64,000 nt of DNA from Streptomyces roseolus (GTDB lineage: Bacteria; Actinomycetota; Actinomycetes; Streptomycetales; Streptomycetaceae). Below the pieces are notes generated by a model, which saw nothing but the letters and a program-made list of their open reading frames with translations, was not told where the DNA came from and searched no databases. The first letter of the stretch is position 1; each line of letters starts with the position of its first letter. Made by a program: the position numbers and the translations under genes. Positions 54,675 through 63,379 of this stretch are shown here, one piece after another. Where the stretch lies: assembly GCF_014649855.1 (NCBI RefSeq), contig NZ_BMTV01000004.1:1-64000 (forward strand), read 5' to 3'.

Positions 54675-56120
54675 TCACTGACCGGCGGCGGCCTTCTTCT
54701 TGCGGAGGAAGAACACCGCGCCTCCGCCGGCCAGGACGAGCGCGACGGCGATGCCGGCGATCATCGGGGTGGCGTTGGAGCTGCCGGTCTCGGCCAGGTC
54801 ACCGCCGGTGGTGCCGGTGGTGCCCGTGGAGGCGTCCGTGGCGGTGGGCGCCGGGGTGGACGCGCTCGCCGAGGGGGTCTCGGTCGGCGTGCCGGTCGAC
54901 GGGGTCGCCGACGGGGTGCCGGTGGACGGCTCCGGGCTCGGGGCGGTCTTGCAGTCGAGGACGCCCTGGAAGGACTTCGAGAAGCCGTTCGGGCCCGTGA
55001 TGGTGAAGTCGTACGCGGTGTCCTCGGCGACCGGGACCGTGACGGTCTTGGTCTCGCCGGCCTTGATCGTGTAGGAGACGCCCTTCACGTCGAAGGTCCA
55101 GTCCTCGTCACCCTCGTTGGAGGCGGTGATGTCGAGGCCGCCCTTGGCGCAGTTCTCGGCGACGGTGACGGCCGGGACCGCACCCTTCTTCGCCCACGCG
55201 GCGGTGACCTCGGCGTTGATCGTGGACTTGCTGCTGCCGGCCAGGATCAGGGTCTGCTCGTGGCCCTCGACGCTGCCGAAGACACGGCCGATCGCGACCT
55301 CGGTCTCGGTCTGCAGACCGATCTTGGTCGTGCCGTCGGGGGTGCCCGCCGGGACGTCCAGGAAGAGCTCGGTGTTGTTGCCCGCGGAGGTGACGGCCTT
55401 GCCGTCCTTGTCCACGACCTTGACGTTCGCCGGGGCGTCGGCGGGCAGGGAGACCTTGACGGAGCCGTCGGCGGCCGTGGTGGTGACCTTGACCGGGCCG
55501 AGCTTGTCGCCGGCCTTGCCCGCGATGGACGCCGGGGCGGCGGCCAGGGAGACCTTCGGCTCCTCCTGCTCCGGCGCCTTGGCGGCCTCGGCCACCAGGT
55601 AGGCGGCGAGCGCCTTGGCCTCCGGGTCGACCGGGGTGGCCTTCACGTTGTCCGAGTACTTCCAGATCGCGGCCTGGGTCGCGGTGGCGGCCTCGTCACC
55701 CGTGAGGGCGTCGACACCGGCCTTGCCGGCCAGCGCCCCGAGGTCGTTCACCTCGGGGTAGGAGTTCTGCAGGATCCAGCGGATCTTGCCGGCGTTCGGG
55801 TTGTCGTGGAGGGTCGACTTGTCCCAGTCGGTCTCCTTGTACTTCGTCCCCGGGTCGGTCGGCGTCAGCAGGTCGATGCAGTACGCCTGGAGCGAGCCGC
55901 CGTCGTCCACGGTCAGTTCGAAGAGACCGCCCGAGATCGGGTCGCCCTCCTCGTCACCGATCCAGATGTCGCCGGACTCCTTGAGTCCGCCCAGCGTCGC
56001 GTTGGCCCCGCCGTCGGCCATCGCCGGTCCCGCGAGGGCTATCGCGCTGGAGGCGACCAGGCCCGAGACCAGGGTCGCCGCGGCCATGCGGGCAGCAGCG
56101 CGCCCACGAACTGAAAACAT
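54675..56120 (-). CDS. Sortase-anchored thioester-domain surface protein
   Basis: This 481-residue protein has a signal peptide to about residue 35 (cleavage after AMA). A thioester domain has Cys81 (LQAYCIDLLTP) and Gln149 (ATATQAAIWKY), the pair that forms an internal Cys-Gln thioester able to couple to host or surface amines. Ig-like stretches and a Thr/Ser/Pro stalk follow. The sorting signal LAETG is at 442-446, then a hydrophobic helix and RKKKAAAGQ. LAXTG suits class E sortases of streptomycetes. It would be displayed on the cell wall. The sortase gene is not in this window. Confidence 0.88.
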   Translation of the reverse strand: MFSVRGRAAARMAAATLVSGLVASSAIALAGPAMADGGANATLGGLKESGDIWIGDEEGDPISGGLFELTVDDGGSLQAYCIDLLTPTDPGTKYKETDWDKSTLHDNPNAGKIRWILQNSYPEVNDLGALAGKAGVDALTGDEAATATQAAIWKYSDNVKATPVDPEAKALAAYLVAEAAKAPEQEEPKVSLAAAPASIAGKAGDKLGPVKVTTTAADGSVKVSLPADAPANVKVVDKDGKAVTSAGNNTELFLDVPAGTPDGTTKIGLQTETEVAIGRVFGSVEGHEQTLILAGSSKSTINAEVTAAWAKKGAVPAVTVAENCAKGGLDITASNEGDEDWTFDVKGVSYTIKAGETKTVTVPVAEDTAYDFTITGPNGFSKSFQGVLDCKTAPSPEPSTGTPSATPSTGTPTETPSASASTPAPTATDASTGTTGTTGGDLAETGSSNATPMIAGIAVALVLAGGGAVFFLRKKKAAAGQ

Positions 56121-56276
56121 TGCATTCCCCTCCGGGCGAGTCGCTCCGCGAACTTGGTCGATTCACGTGGGGGGAGCGCCCGCCAGCAGACTCAGTGACT
56201 CGATGGGCTCACGTGCCGCATGAGTACTCGGGAATCCTAGGGAGGCGGAAGCCCCCGGTCCCCGGTCCTACAGCGA

Positions 56277-56305
56277 GATAACCATTCCGTCTCGGAATCG
56301 TTATG
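56277..56305. promoter_or_regulatory. AT-rich 29-bp near-palindrome
   Basis: Arms 56277-56289 and 56293-56305 (GATAACcATTCCG and its complement, 11 of 13 matching) flank TCT. It lies 157 bp upstream of the surface protein start and 39 bp beyond the ssbB stop. No T run follows on either side, favouring an operator over a terminator. Confidence 0.5.
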
Positions 56306-56344
56306 TCCTCGGCGAGTTGGTCGACAAATCCCCACAACTCAAGG

Positions 56345-56836
56345 TCAGGGAGCGGTCACCAGCTGGTGAGCGGCCTCCGTCCAGGGGTCCTTCCCGTCCG
56401 CCGTCACGAGCCTCGGCACGGCCCCCGCCGCCTCCTCGTTCTCCGTCAGGTCGCCCTCCCCCGGGGCCCTCGGCTCCGCCCGCGAAGTCCTCCGGAACGC
56501 CGAGGTCCCCCGCGTCAGGTCGTGTCCGACGGCGAGCGCGTCGACGTCGACGAAGGTCTTGCGCTGCCCGTCCCGCTCGCCCTCACGGACCTTCAGCCGC
56601 CCGTGCACCACGAGCGGTTCCCCCACCGAGACCGAGGCCATCAGGTTGGCGCCGAGCGCCCGCCACGCCGAGACCGTGTAGAAGCTGGTGGCGCCGTCCG
56701 TCCAGACCGCCCGCCCGCGGTCCCACCGCCGGGCGGTCACCGCGAACCGGAACCGGGTCACGGGCCCGGCCGGCGTGTCCCGGAAGTCCAGCGCCGTCGC
56801 CACGTTCCCCACCAGCGTCACCGTCGTGTCGTTCAT
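56345..56836 (-). CDS. ssbB: Single-stranded DNA-binding protein (SsbB paralogue)
   Basis: The protein has 163 residues: an OB fold from MNDTTVTLVGNVATALDFRDTPAGPVTRFRFAVTARR to PLVVHGRLKVREGERDGQRKTFVDVDALAVGHDLTRG, then a short tail ending HQLVTAP. It lacks the long Gly-rich linker and the acidic DDDxPF tip of replicative SSBs, so it is the paralogue. In S. coelicolor SsbB is needed for chromosome segregation in sporulating hyphae. It sits next to the dynamin genes that act at sporulation septa, which fits that role. ATG at 56836. Confidence 0.88.
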   Translation of the reverse strand: MNDTTVTLVGNVATALDFRDTPAGPVTRFRFAVTARRWDRGRAVWTDGATSFYTVSAWRALGANLMASVSVGEPLVVHGRLKVREGERDGQRKTFVDVDALAVGHDLTRGTSAFRRTSRAEPRAPGEGDLTENEEAAGAVPRLVTADGKDPWTEAAHQLVTAP

Positions 56837-57169
56837 GTCCGTCCCTCTTCCTCTGCCGTACCGGCCTCTGTGGGAACCATGCTGGCGCGGCAGCGGAAAG
56901 CCCGCCCGTGCCTGTGGACGACCGACGGGCTGTGGACAACTCGCCCACCCGGGCGGGGGACCGACGGGGCGAGGACGGGCGAATACGGGTCAGAAGGCGG
57001 GCAGAAAAGGATCGAAAACGGATGAGTGAGGGCGGGAACGGATGGGTGAGGGCGGGAACGGATGGGTGAGGGCGGGAACAGATGGGTGAGGGCGGGAACA
57101 GACGGGCGGGGCCGGAAACGGACGGGCGAGTCCGGGAACGGGCGGGTGAGGCGGGAACGGGCGGATCCG
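56837..57169. other. 333-bp spacer between ssbB and dynB
   Basis: The half next to ssbB must hold its promoter; the rest is the 20-bp tandem repeat array. No gene with a plausible SD was seen. Confidence 0.4.
57021..57159. repeat. 20-bp tandem repeat array, about seven copies
   Basis: Units start at 57021, 57041, 57061, 57081, 57101, 57121 and 57141. Copies three and four are identical, and the outer copies diverge; the last is 19 bp. The consensus is GATGGGTGAGGGCGGGAACG. The array begins 11 bp past the dynB stop codon and lies upstream of ssbB. Confidence 0.9.
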
Positions 57170-59014
57170 TTACCGGAGACGGGCCCCCGCCCGGGTCGCC
57201 CCCAGCCGCGGGGTGCCGCCGCGGCCGCCGACGCCCCGGCCGCCCGCGCGGCCGCCCGCCCCGACGATCCTCGGCGAGGGCCGGGGTCCGGCCACCTTCG
57301 CGTACTGCTCGCGCACCTCGCGGTAGCGCAGCAGCTCGGCGGAGACGGGGTCGAGGACCCGGGCCCGGCCGCAGGCCGCGGCCGCCTCTGCCAGGGCGCG
57401 TTCGGCCTCCTGCCCGTACCGCCGGGCCGGCCCCTTCACCGCGCTCTCGCAGGCCCATTCGATCAGCGGGCCGCCGACGATCCCGCCCAGCATCACCAGG
57501 ACCGGCGGCAGCAGCCCGGGTTCCACGACGCCCACGATCTGGCCGACCAGCCACAGCGCGCCGAAGAGCTGAAGCAGCGTCATCAGGGCCTGGGCGAGCA
57601 CGGCGGCCGGCCACCAGGCGGGGCGCGGCGGCCGGGCGGCGGGGTCGCCGAGGGCGACGGCCAGCTCGTCGAGCGCCTCGGGCAGCCCCTCGGCGCCGCG
57701 CGCGGCGGCCTCCCGCACGGCGTGGGCCCAGGGCGCCGGCAGGCCCCGCGAGGCCTCGTCGGCGACGATCCGTACCGCCTGCTCCACGCGCTGCCGGGCG
57801 GTCAGTTCGTCCTCGACGGGGGCGGCGAGCCGGGGGTCGGTGGAGCCGTGCGCGCGCTTGCGCCCGTACCAGCGGTGGAGCCGGAGCCACGGCGAGCCGC
57901 AGGCGCGGATGGCGCCGCGCCGCCAGACCCGCTCGGCGGCCTCGCCGGCCGCCTGCGCGCCGACGGCGACGGCGAGCCGGCCGGCGAACTCCTCGCGGCT
58001 GCGCTCCCCGAGGCCCGCCCGCGCGTCGGCGGCGACGTACGTGGGCCGCAGCCTGGCCGCCGCGGCGTCGATGTCGGCGGCGATGCGCCGCTCGGGGGCG
58101 GTGCGTTCCTGGACGAACCGGGCTAGGAGCTCGCGGAGTTCGGACACGCCGTCGCCGGTGAGGGCGGAGACGGGCAGCACGGTGGCGCCGGGCTCGCCGT
58201 GCTCGCCGAGGGCCATGCCGTCCTCGTCGAGGAGGCGGCGCAGGTCGTCGAGGACGAGTTCGGCGGCCTCGGGGCCGAGCCGGTCGATCTGGTTGAGCAC
58301 GACGAAGGTGACCTCCGCGTGCCCGGCGAGCGGCCGCAGGTACCGCTCGTGGAGGGCGGCGTCGGCGTACTTCTCCGGGTCGACGACCCAGATGACGGCG
58401 TCGACGAGGCCGAGCGCCCGGTCGACCTGGTCGCGGTGGGCGGTGACGGCCGAGTCGTGGTCGGGCAGGTCGATGAGGACGAGCGACTGGAGTTCGGCGT
58501 CGGCGGCGCCGCCCGCGAGGGGGCGCCGGCGCAGCCGGCCGGGCACGCCCAGCCGGTCGAGGAGTCCGGCGGCCCCCTCCGACCAGGTGAGGGCGAGCGG
58601 CGCGGAGGTCGTCGGCCGGCGCAGCCCGGTCTCGGAGACGGAGACGCCGGCGAGGGCGTTGAAGAGGGTGGACTTGCCGCTGCCGGTGGCGCCGGCGAGG
58701 GCGACGACGGTGTGCCGGGAGGAGAGCCGCTGGCGGGCGGCGGCCTCGTCCAGGACCCGCCCGGCCTCGGCGAGCGCGTCGCCGTCGACCCGGGTGCGGG
58801 AGAGTCCGACGAGTTCGTGGAGGGCGTCGAGCCGCGTCCGCAGCCCGCCGCCGTACGTCCCTCCGAAGCCCCGCGCGTCCTCGGCGTCGGCCTCCGCCTC
58901 CGGGTCGGGCGCGGGGGCCGGGCCCCCGATGGCGAGCCGTGCGGCGGCCCGCCGGGCGATCAGCCCGTCGTCCCACCGCTCGCGGTCGTCGTTCTCCGTC
59001 GCCTTCTCGGCCAC
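57170..59014 (-). CDS. dynB: Bacterial dynamin-like GTPase with membrane anchor
   Basis: The protein has 614 residues. The GTPase domain has P-loop GATGSGKST (108-116), switch region RRPTTSAPL, G3 LIDLPDHDS and G4 VLNQIDRLG. Helical stalk regions follow. Two membrane helices lie at about 463-518 (PAAVLAQALMTLLQLFGALWLVGQIVGVVEPGLLPPVLVML). This matches the membrane partner of the paired streptomycete dynamins, which stabilise FtsZ ladders at sporulation septa in S. venezuelae. It starts 1 nt after the dynA stop, so they are made together. Confidence 0.85.
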   Translation of the reverse strand: MAEKATENDDRERWDDGLIARRAAARLAIGGPAPAPDPEAEADAEDARGFGGTYGGGLRTRLDALHELVGLSRTRVDGDALAEAGRVLDEAAARQRLSSRHTVVALAGATGSGKSTLFNALAGVSVSETGLRRPTTSAPLALTWSEGAAGLLDRLGVPGRLRRRPLAGGAADAELQSLVLIDLPDHDSAVTAHRDQVDRALGLVDAVIWVVDPEKYADAALHERYLRPLAGHAEVTFVVLNQIDRLGPEAAELVLDDLRRLLDEDGMALGEHGEPGATVLPVSALTGDGVSELRELLARFVQERTAPERRIAADIDAAAARLRPTYVAADARAGLGERSREEFAGRLAVAVGAQAAGEAAERVWRRGAIRACGSPWLRLHRWYGRKRAHGSTDPRLAAPVEDELTARQRVEQAVRIVADEASRGLPAPWAHAVREAAARGAEGLPEALDELAVALGDPAARPPRPAWWPAAVLAQALMTLLQLFGALWLVGQIVGVVEPGLLPPVLVMLGGIVGGPLIEWACESAVKGPARRYGQEAERALAEAAAACGRARVLDPVSAELLRYREVREQYAKVAGPRPSPRIVGAGGRAGGRGVGGRGGTPRLGATRAGARLR

Positions 59015-59015
59015 G

Positions 59016-60644
59016 TCACTTCTCCTTCTGCAGTACGGAGAGCGCGGCGATCAGCTCCGCCTGCGGCTCGGGGGTGACGTCGAGGGCGTCGAGCGGGGCG
59101 AGGCGGCGGTCGCGCTCGGCGTGCAGGACGCGGTCGACGTGGGTGAGGACGAGGTCGCCGCCCTTGTCGCGCAGGCGCAGGGCGGCCTGGGCGCCGAGGA
59201 GTTCGGCGAGCCGCTCGCCGGCGGGCCGGGCGCGGCGACCGCCGAGGAGGGAGGCGGCGAGCAGGGCGGCGACGGTCTCGGCGTCGGGGAGGGCGGCGCG
59301 GGCGGCGCCGCGCCCGGCGGGCTTCTCCACGGCGCGCGCCTCCTCCTCGGCCAGCTCCTCCAGGACGCGCCGCCAGTGCCGCACCTCCAGGCCGACCCGT
59401 TCGGCGACGGCCCGGTCGGCGCCGCCGGAGACCGGGCCGAGGGCGCCCGCGGCGGGCTCCCGCCGGTGGGCGTCCCGAATCGATTCCTCGGCGGCGGAGA
59501 CGGCGCAGTGGAGGAGGGCGGCGAGGGATTCGGTGAGGGCGTCGAGGAGTTCGTCCGCGGTGCTGTCCCGCGGGTAGGCGCGCCACCGGGCCCGCGCGTC
59601 CCCGGCGAGCACGGCGCCCTTCCCCAGCTCCTTCCTGACCCGCGCCCCCTGCCGCCGGTAGGCGCTCTCGACCGCGGCCCGGAGCCGTACGGCGGCGGCG
59701 TACTGGGCGGCGACGGCCCCCGCCAGCTCGGGGAGCCGCCGGTCGAGCGAGTCGATGACGCCGGTGGCGGTGCGGGTGACGGCCTGCTGGCGCGCGGCCG
59801 GGTCCTCGGCCCGGTGCGCGAGCCAGCCGCGGAGCGCGGCGACGGCGCTCTCGGGCAGCAGTCCGCTGCCGCCGCCGGTCGACTCGGGCAGCTCGGGGAT
59901 GGTGAAACGGGGCACGTCCCCGAGCCCGGCCCTGTCGAGCAGCGCCCCGTACTGCCGGGAGACCTCGCCGATGACCTGGTGGGGCACCCGGTCGAGGACG
60001 GTGACGAGCATGGCGTCGTACTCCTTGGCGGTACGGAGCAGGTGCCAGGGCACGGCGTCGGCGTACCGGGAGGCGGTGGTGACCATCACCCAGATGTCGG
60101 CGGCACACATCAACTCGGCGGCGAGCAGCCGGTTCTCGACGACGAGGGAGTCGATGTCGGGGGCGTCGAGGAGGGCGAGTCCCCGCGGCAGCCCGGCGGC
60201 GGTCTCGACCCGCAGCGCGTTGTCCTCGGCGTCGCCGTCCTCGCCGGGGTGGTCCTCGTCGGCCTGCGGCAGCCACACGCGGGTGAGCTGCGGCAGCACC
60301 CGCAGCCCCGCGAACCAGTGCTGGTCCTCGGGGTGGCAGACGAGCACCGGCGTCCGCGTCGTCGGCCGCAGCACCCCCGCCTCGCTGACCCGTCGTCCGA
60401 CGAGCGAGTTCACGAGCGTCGACTTGCCGGCTCCCGTCGACCCTCCCACGACGGCGAGCAGCGGCGCGTCGGGGTCCTTCAGTCGCGGCACCAGGTAGTC
60501 GTCGAGCTGTGCGAGCAGCTCGGTCCGCGTCTGCCGGGCACGCGGCGCGTCGGGCAGGGGAAGGGGAAGACGCACGGCCGCGACTCGGTCGCGCAGGGCG
60601 GAGAGTGCGTCGATCAGCTGAGGCCGTGCGTCCAAGGTCACCAC
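59016..60644 (-). CDS. dynA: Bacterial dynamin-like GTPase, soluble partner
   Basis: This 542-residue protein has P-loop [10 protein letters not shown] (67-76), switch [14 protein letters not shown]3 [10 protein letters not shown] and G4 region TVLDRVPHQ. The rest is helical with no membrane segment ([36 protein letters not shown]). It is the upstream member of the dynA-dynB pair acting in sporulation-specific cell division. GTG at 60644 (or 60641) has no SD; an AT-rich TAAATT lies about 13-20 nt upstream, so the mRNA may be nearly leaderless. Confidence 0.85.
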   Translation of the reverse strand: MVTLDARPQLIDALSALRDRVAAVRLPLPLPDAPRARQTRTELLAQLDDYLVPRLKDPDAPLLAVVGGSTGAGKSTLVNSLVGRRVSEAGVLRPTTRTPVLVCHPEDQHWFAGLRVLPQLTRVWLPQADEDHPGEDGDAEDNALRVETAAGLPRGLALLDAPDIDSLVVENRLLAAELMCAADIWVMVTTASRYADAVPWHLLRTAKEYDAMLVTVLDRVPHQVIGEVSRQYGALLDRAGLGDVPRFTIPELPESTGGGSGLLPESAVAALRGWLAHRAEDPAARQQAVTRTATGVIDSLDRRLPELAGAVAAQYAAAVRLRAAVESAYRRQGARVRKELGKGAVLAGDARARWRAYPRDSTADELLDALTESLAALLHCAVSAAEESIRDAHRREPAAGALGPVSGGADRAVAERVGLEVRHWRRVLEELAEEEARAVEKPAGRGAARAALPDAETVAALLAASLLGGRRARPAGERLAELLGAQAALRLRDKGGDLVLTHVDRVLHAERDRRLAPLDALDVTPEPQAELIAALSVLQKEK

Positions 60645-60932
60645 ATGCGAAGAATGCCCAATTTATGAGCGTTTTTGAAGCGTATGGCTACCCTGCGCGC
60701 CGAAGAAGAGGAGCCCGGCCGGAGCCCCGGGCATAACGAGTGCACAACACCCGCAGCGCACGGCGCGAAAAGCGCTGCGCAAATCGCACCTGCCTGCGAT
60801 TATCGGTTCGCTTCACCGAACCTCCACATAGTGCCACGCAGGCGAAGCACCCGGGCCGAGCCGCCAGGACCCCTATCCTTGTCCCGGCAGCCCCACCCCA
60901 CCCACCCGGGCCACCAGGCCCAGGGCCACCAC
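60645..60932. other. Intergenic region between dynA and tRNA-Arg
   Basis: This 288-bp region has an AT-rich patch at 60655-60690 that probably holds the dynA promoter on the minus strand. The remainder leads into the tRNA gene. No other feature was recognised. Confidence 0.35.
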
Positions 60933-61005
60933 CGGCCCCCGTAGCTCAGCGGATAGAGCAGGTGCCTTCTAAGCACTTGGCCGCAGGTTCGAGTCCTGCC
61001 GGGGG
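60933..61005 (+). tRNA. tRNA-Arg (anticodon UCU)
   Basis: This is a 73-nt cloverleaf. The acceptor stem GCCCCCG pairs with CGGGGGC (60998-61004). The D arm is GCTC...GAGC. The anticodon loop CTTCTAA has TCT at 60966-60968. The T arm is GCAGG-TTCGAGT-CCTGC, and the discriminator is G. CCA is not encoded. It reads the rare streptomycete codons AGA/AGG. Confidence 0.95.
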
Positions 61006-61012
61006 CGCAGAG

Positions 61013-61036
61013 CGAGGCCCCTCCTTCGGGAGGGGC
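61013..61036 (+). terminator. Terminator of tRNA-Arg
   Basis: A perfect 10-bp stem (61013-61022 with 61027-61036) closed by a TTCG tetraloop is followed by TTT. Confidence 0.92.
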
Positions 61037-61257
61037 CTTTTCGCTGGTCAGGGGAGGTTTTCAGTCGGTGGCAGAGGCGTCGGGGAGACGACCTCGGATG
61101 GCTCGTTCTGTCCGGCTGGAGCCGGCCGGAAGCGACCTTCGGCGGCCGTTCGGCCCGAAAACGTCCCGAAGTTTCGGGACGCTCTCTCGGCAGGATCGAG
61201 TGGACAAATCGGCATTCGGGTTGAAGCGACGGTCACGCCCGGATCATCCTTACCGTC

Positions 61258-63105
61258 ATGTCTCTCGCCGCCGCGCTCGACGTGTCACACCTGCCCGACT
61301 ACGCGTACGACTGGGCTCTGGTCGACGTCGAGACATCCGGCCTGATCGCCCGGCGTGACCGGATCCTCTCGATCGCGGTGCTGACCTTCGGGCCGGACGG
61401 GACTCAGACCGACGAGTACTCCACCCTTCTGAACCCGGGCTGCGACCCCGGTCCCGTGCACATCCACGGCCTGACCGCGGAACGGCTGAGCGGCGCCCCG
61501 ACCTTCGAGCAGGTAGCCGGACGGATCGGAGCGCTCCTGCAGGACCGCGTCATGGTGGCCCACAACGCACAGTTCGACTACGACTTTCTGGCCCATGAGT
61601 TCGCCCGCGCCCGGCTTTGTCTCCCGGTCGCCCAGCGCCTGTGCACCCTGGCCCTGAACCGGCGTGTGGAACCGCCTGCCGCCGACTTCAGCCTGGCGTC
61701 CCTGGCCGCCCACTACGGCGTGCCGCAGACCCGCGCCCATGACGCGCTGGACGACACTCGCGTCCTCGCGGGGATCTTCCGCTCCTCCCTCTCCGAAGCC
61801 GCACGGCTGGACGTCCCGCTGCCGCTGGTGCCCTGCCCTCCCCGGCAGGATCCCCAGTTCGCGCCGAATCCGCCGAAGACCCCGTGCACCTACCGGAACC
61901 CGGGTCGCCTGACACCCGGCGATCCGCTCGTCCAGGGCATGAAGATCGCCGTCACGGGCGAGACCGCGACTTCCCGGGCCGAGCTGGTGGCCCGGTCTGT
62001 CGCCGCCGGCCTGAACATCATGTCGTCGGTCAGTCGGCACACCAGCGCTCTCGTCGCCAACGACGCGGCTTCGGGCTCGGCGAAGGCACGACGCGCGATC
62101 GCCGAGGGCGTCACGGTCATCGACGAGCACACGTTCCTCAAGCTGCTGGGAGAGGTGCGACCCGGAACACCGCACGAGAATCAGGCACCGAAGAAGACCC
62201 CGGAAGCGGCGACCCCGGCCACGCCGCCCACCACGCCGACGCCAGCCCCCGCTGCGACCGCAGCCGTCGCGGACATGCCGCCGCCCAGGCGACCCGAGCC
62301 CACGCATTCCGCCAAGCCGTTCGGCCGTCGGCGGGTCCTGGTTCTGGGCGGCACCCACGAGGAGGCGTCCGCCGCGCGGGCCAGGGTCGTCGAGCTGGGC
62401 GGAGCCGCCGCGATCAACCTCTCGGCGAGCGTCACAGACGTCGTCCTCTTCCCCGGAGGCGAACTCGACCGCCGCATGACCCGCGTCACCGCGTTGGGGC
62501 TTCCGGTCCACGCGCACGAATGGCTCGGAGCCCCCGCCTCCGAGTCGGCCGACGTCCCCGCCCAGGACGGTGCGATGACCGGCGTTCTGCCGCGCGGCGG
62601 AGTCATCGATCTCCCCACGCTCCCCGCCGCCGGCCAGTGGCACGTAGGTGCCTCCTGGGCACAGCAGACGAACTGCGAGGTCGATGTCGTCGCCTTCGTC
62701 CTCGACGAGGACGAGCAGGTCTCCAGCGACGGGGACTTCGTCTTCTACGGCGCACCGGAAAGCCCCGACGGAGCTACCCGCCTCCTCTGCGACGGCCCGA
62801 CCGAGCAGACCATCACCGTCGACCTCGCGGCGCTGCCGCCCGCCGCCCACAGGATCGCGATCGCCGCCGCCATCGACGGCGCCGCCGCCTTCGGGGACAT
62901 CGGAGCGGTCCAGATGACCCTCGCCCCGGGCGTCGATGCTCCGGCCACGGCCCAGGCCACTCTGGACGCCGCCACCAGCGAGCGCACCCTGCTCCTCGCC
63001 GAGATCTACCGCCGGGGCCCCAAGTGGCGCTTCCGCGCCGTCGGTCAGGGCTACGACCACGGTCTGGAGACCCTCGTACGTGGATACGGCGTCGACGTGA
63101 AGTAA
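61258..63105 (+). CDS. DEDD exonuclease-BRCT-BRCT-TerD fusion protein
   Basis: This 615-residue protein has four modules. Residues 17-175 are a DnaQ-like 3'-5' exonuclease with all motifs: Exo I DVETSG (Asp23, Glu25), Exo II HNAQFDYDF (Asp107) and Exo III HDALDD (His161, Asp166). Residues about 227-302 are a BRCT domain (GMKIAVTGETATSRAELVARSVAAGLNIMSS). A Pro/Ala/Thr linker follows, then a second BRCT-like fold at about 355-425. Residues about 435-615 are a TerD domain (WHVGASWAQQTNCEVDVVAFVLDEDEQV...FVFYGAP), usually Ca-binding and tied to tellurite or stress-response complexes. ATG at 61258 lacks a clear SD. It may link DNA-damage processing to Ter signalling. Confidence 0.88.
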   Translation: MSLAAALDVSHLPDYAYDWALVDVETSGLIARRDRILSIAVLTFGPDGTQTDEYSTLLNPGCDPGPVHIHGLTAERLSGAPTFEQVAGRIGALLQDRVMVAHNAQFDYDFLAHEFARARLCLPVAQRLCTLALNRRVEPPAADFSLASLAAHYGVPQTRAHDALDDTRVLAGIFRSSLSEAARLDVPLPLVPCPPRQDPQFAPNPPKTPCTYRNPGRLTPGDPLVQGMKIAVTGETATSRAELVARSVAAGLNIMSSVSRHTSALVANDAASGSAKARRAIAEGVTVIDEHTFLKLLGEVRPGTPHENQAPKKTPEAATPATPPTTPTPAPAATAAVADMPPPRRPEPTHSAKPFGRRRVLVLGGTHEEASAARARVVELGGAAAINLSASVTDVVLFPGGELDRRMTRVTALGLPVHAHEWLGAPASESADVPAQDGAMTGVLPRGGVIDLPTLPAAGQWHVGASWAQQTNCEVDVVAFVLDEDEQVSSDGDFVFYGAPESPDGATRLLCDGPTEQTITVDLAALPPAAHRIAIAAAIDGAAAFGDIGAVQMTLAPGVDAPATAQATLDAATSERTLLLAEIYRRGPKWRFRAVGQGYDHGLETLVRGYGVDVK

Positions 63106-63379
63106 CCCTCGTCGACTGCCAGATGGCGGAAGCCCGGTCCAACGGGTCCAAGAGGGGGCTCGTGGTTGCGCTGCCCGTTTAGGGCGCCTCCGCGAGGTCG
63201 GGGTTCTGGGCAGTCGTCTACGTTGACCGGCCGCAGGGCCGTATCCAGCCTTGAGGTTCTTCTCCCTCTACCTCCGGTGAACTGGCACAGCAGAGGGGCC
63301 CGGCCACGGCCGAGCCCCTCTGATCCGATCTCGCGTCCGTGCTCGACGCTTGTCAGAAGCGGGTGTGATGATCCGCCGC
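63106..63379. other. 274-bp intergenic region
   Basis: It holds the terminator at 63291-63322 and no supported gene. Confidence 0.4.
63291..63322 (+). terminator. Hairpin terminator
   Basis: A 9-bp perfect outer stem (63291-63299 with 63314-63322) encloses an inner CGGCC-type stem. It lies about 185 bp after the TerD-fusion gene. Confidence 0.6.

Noticed and set aside
57021..57159. CRISPR array
   Set aside because: The 20-bp units are contiguous with no spacers and no cas genes nearby; it is a simple tandem repeat.
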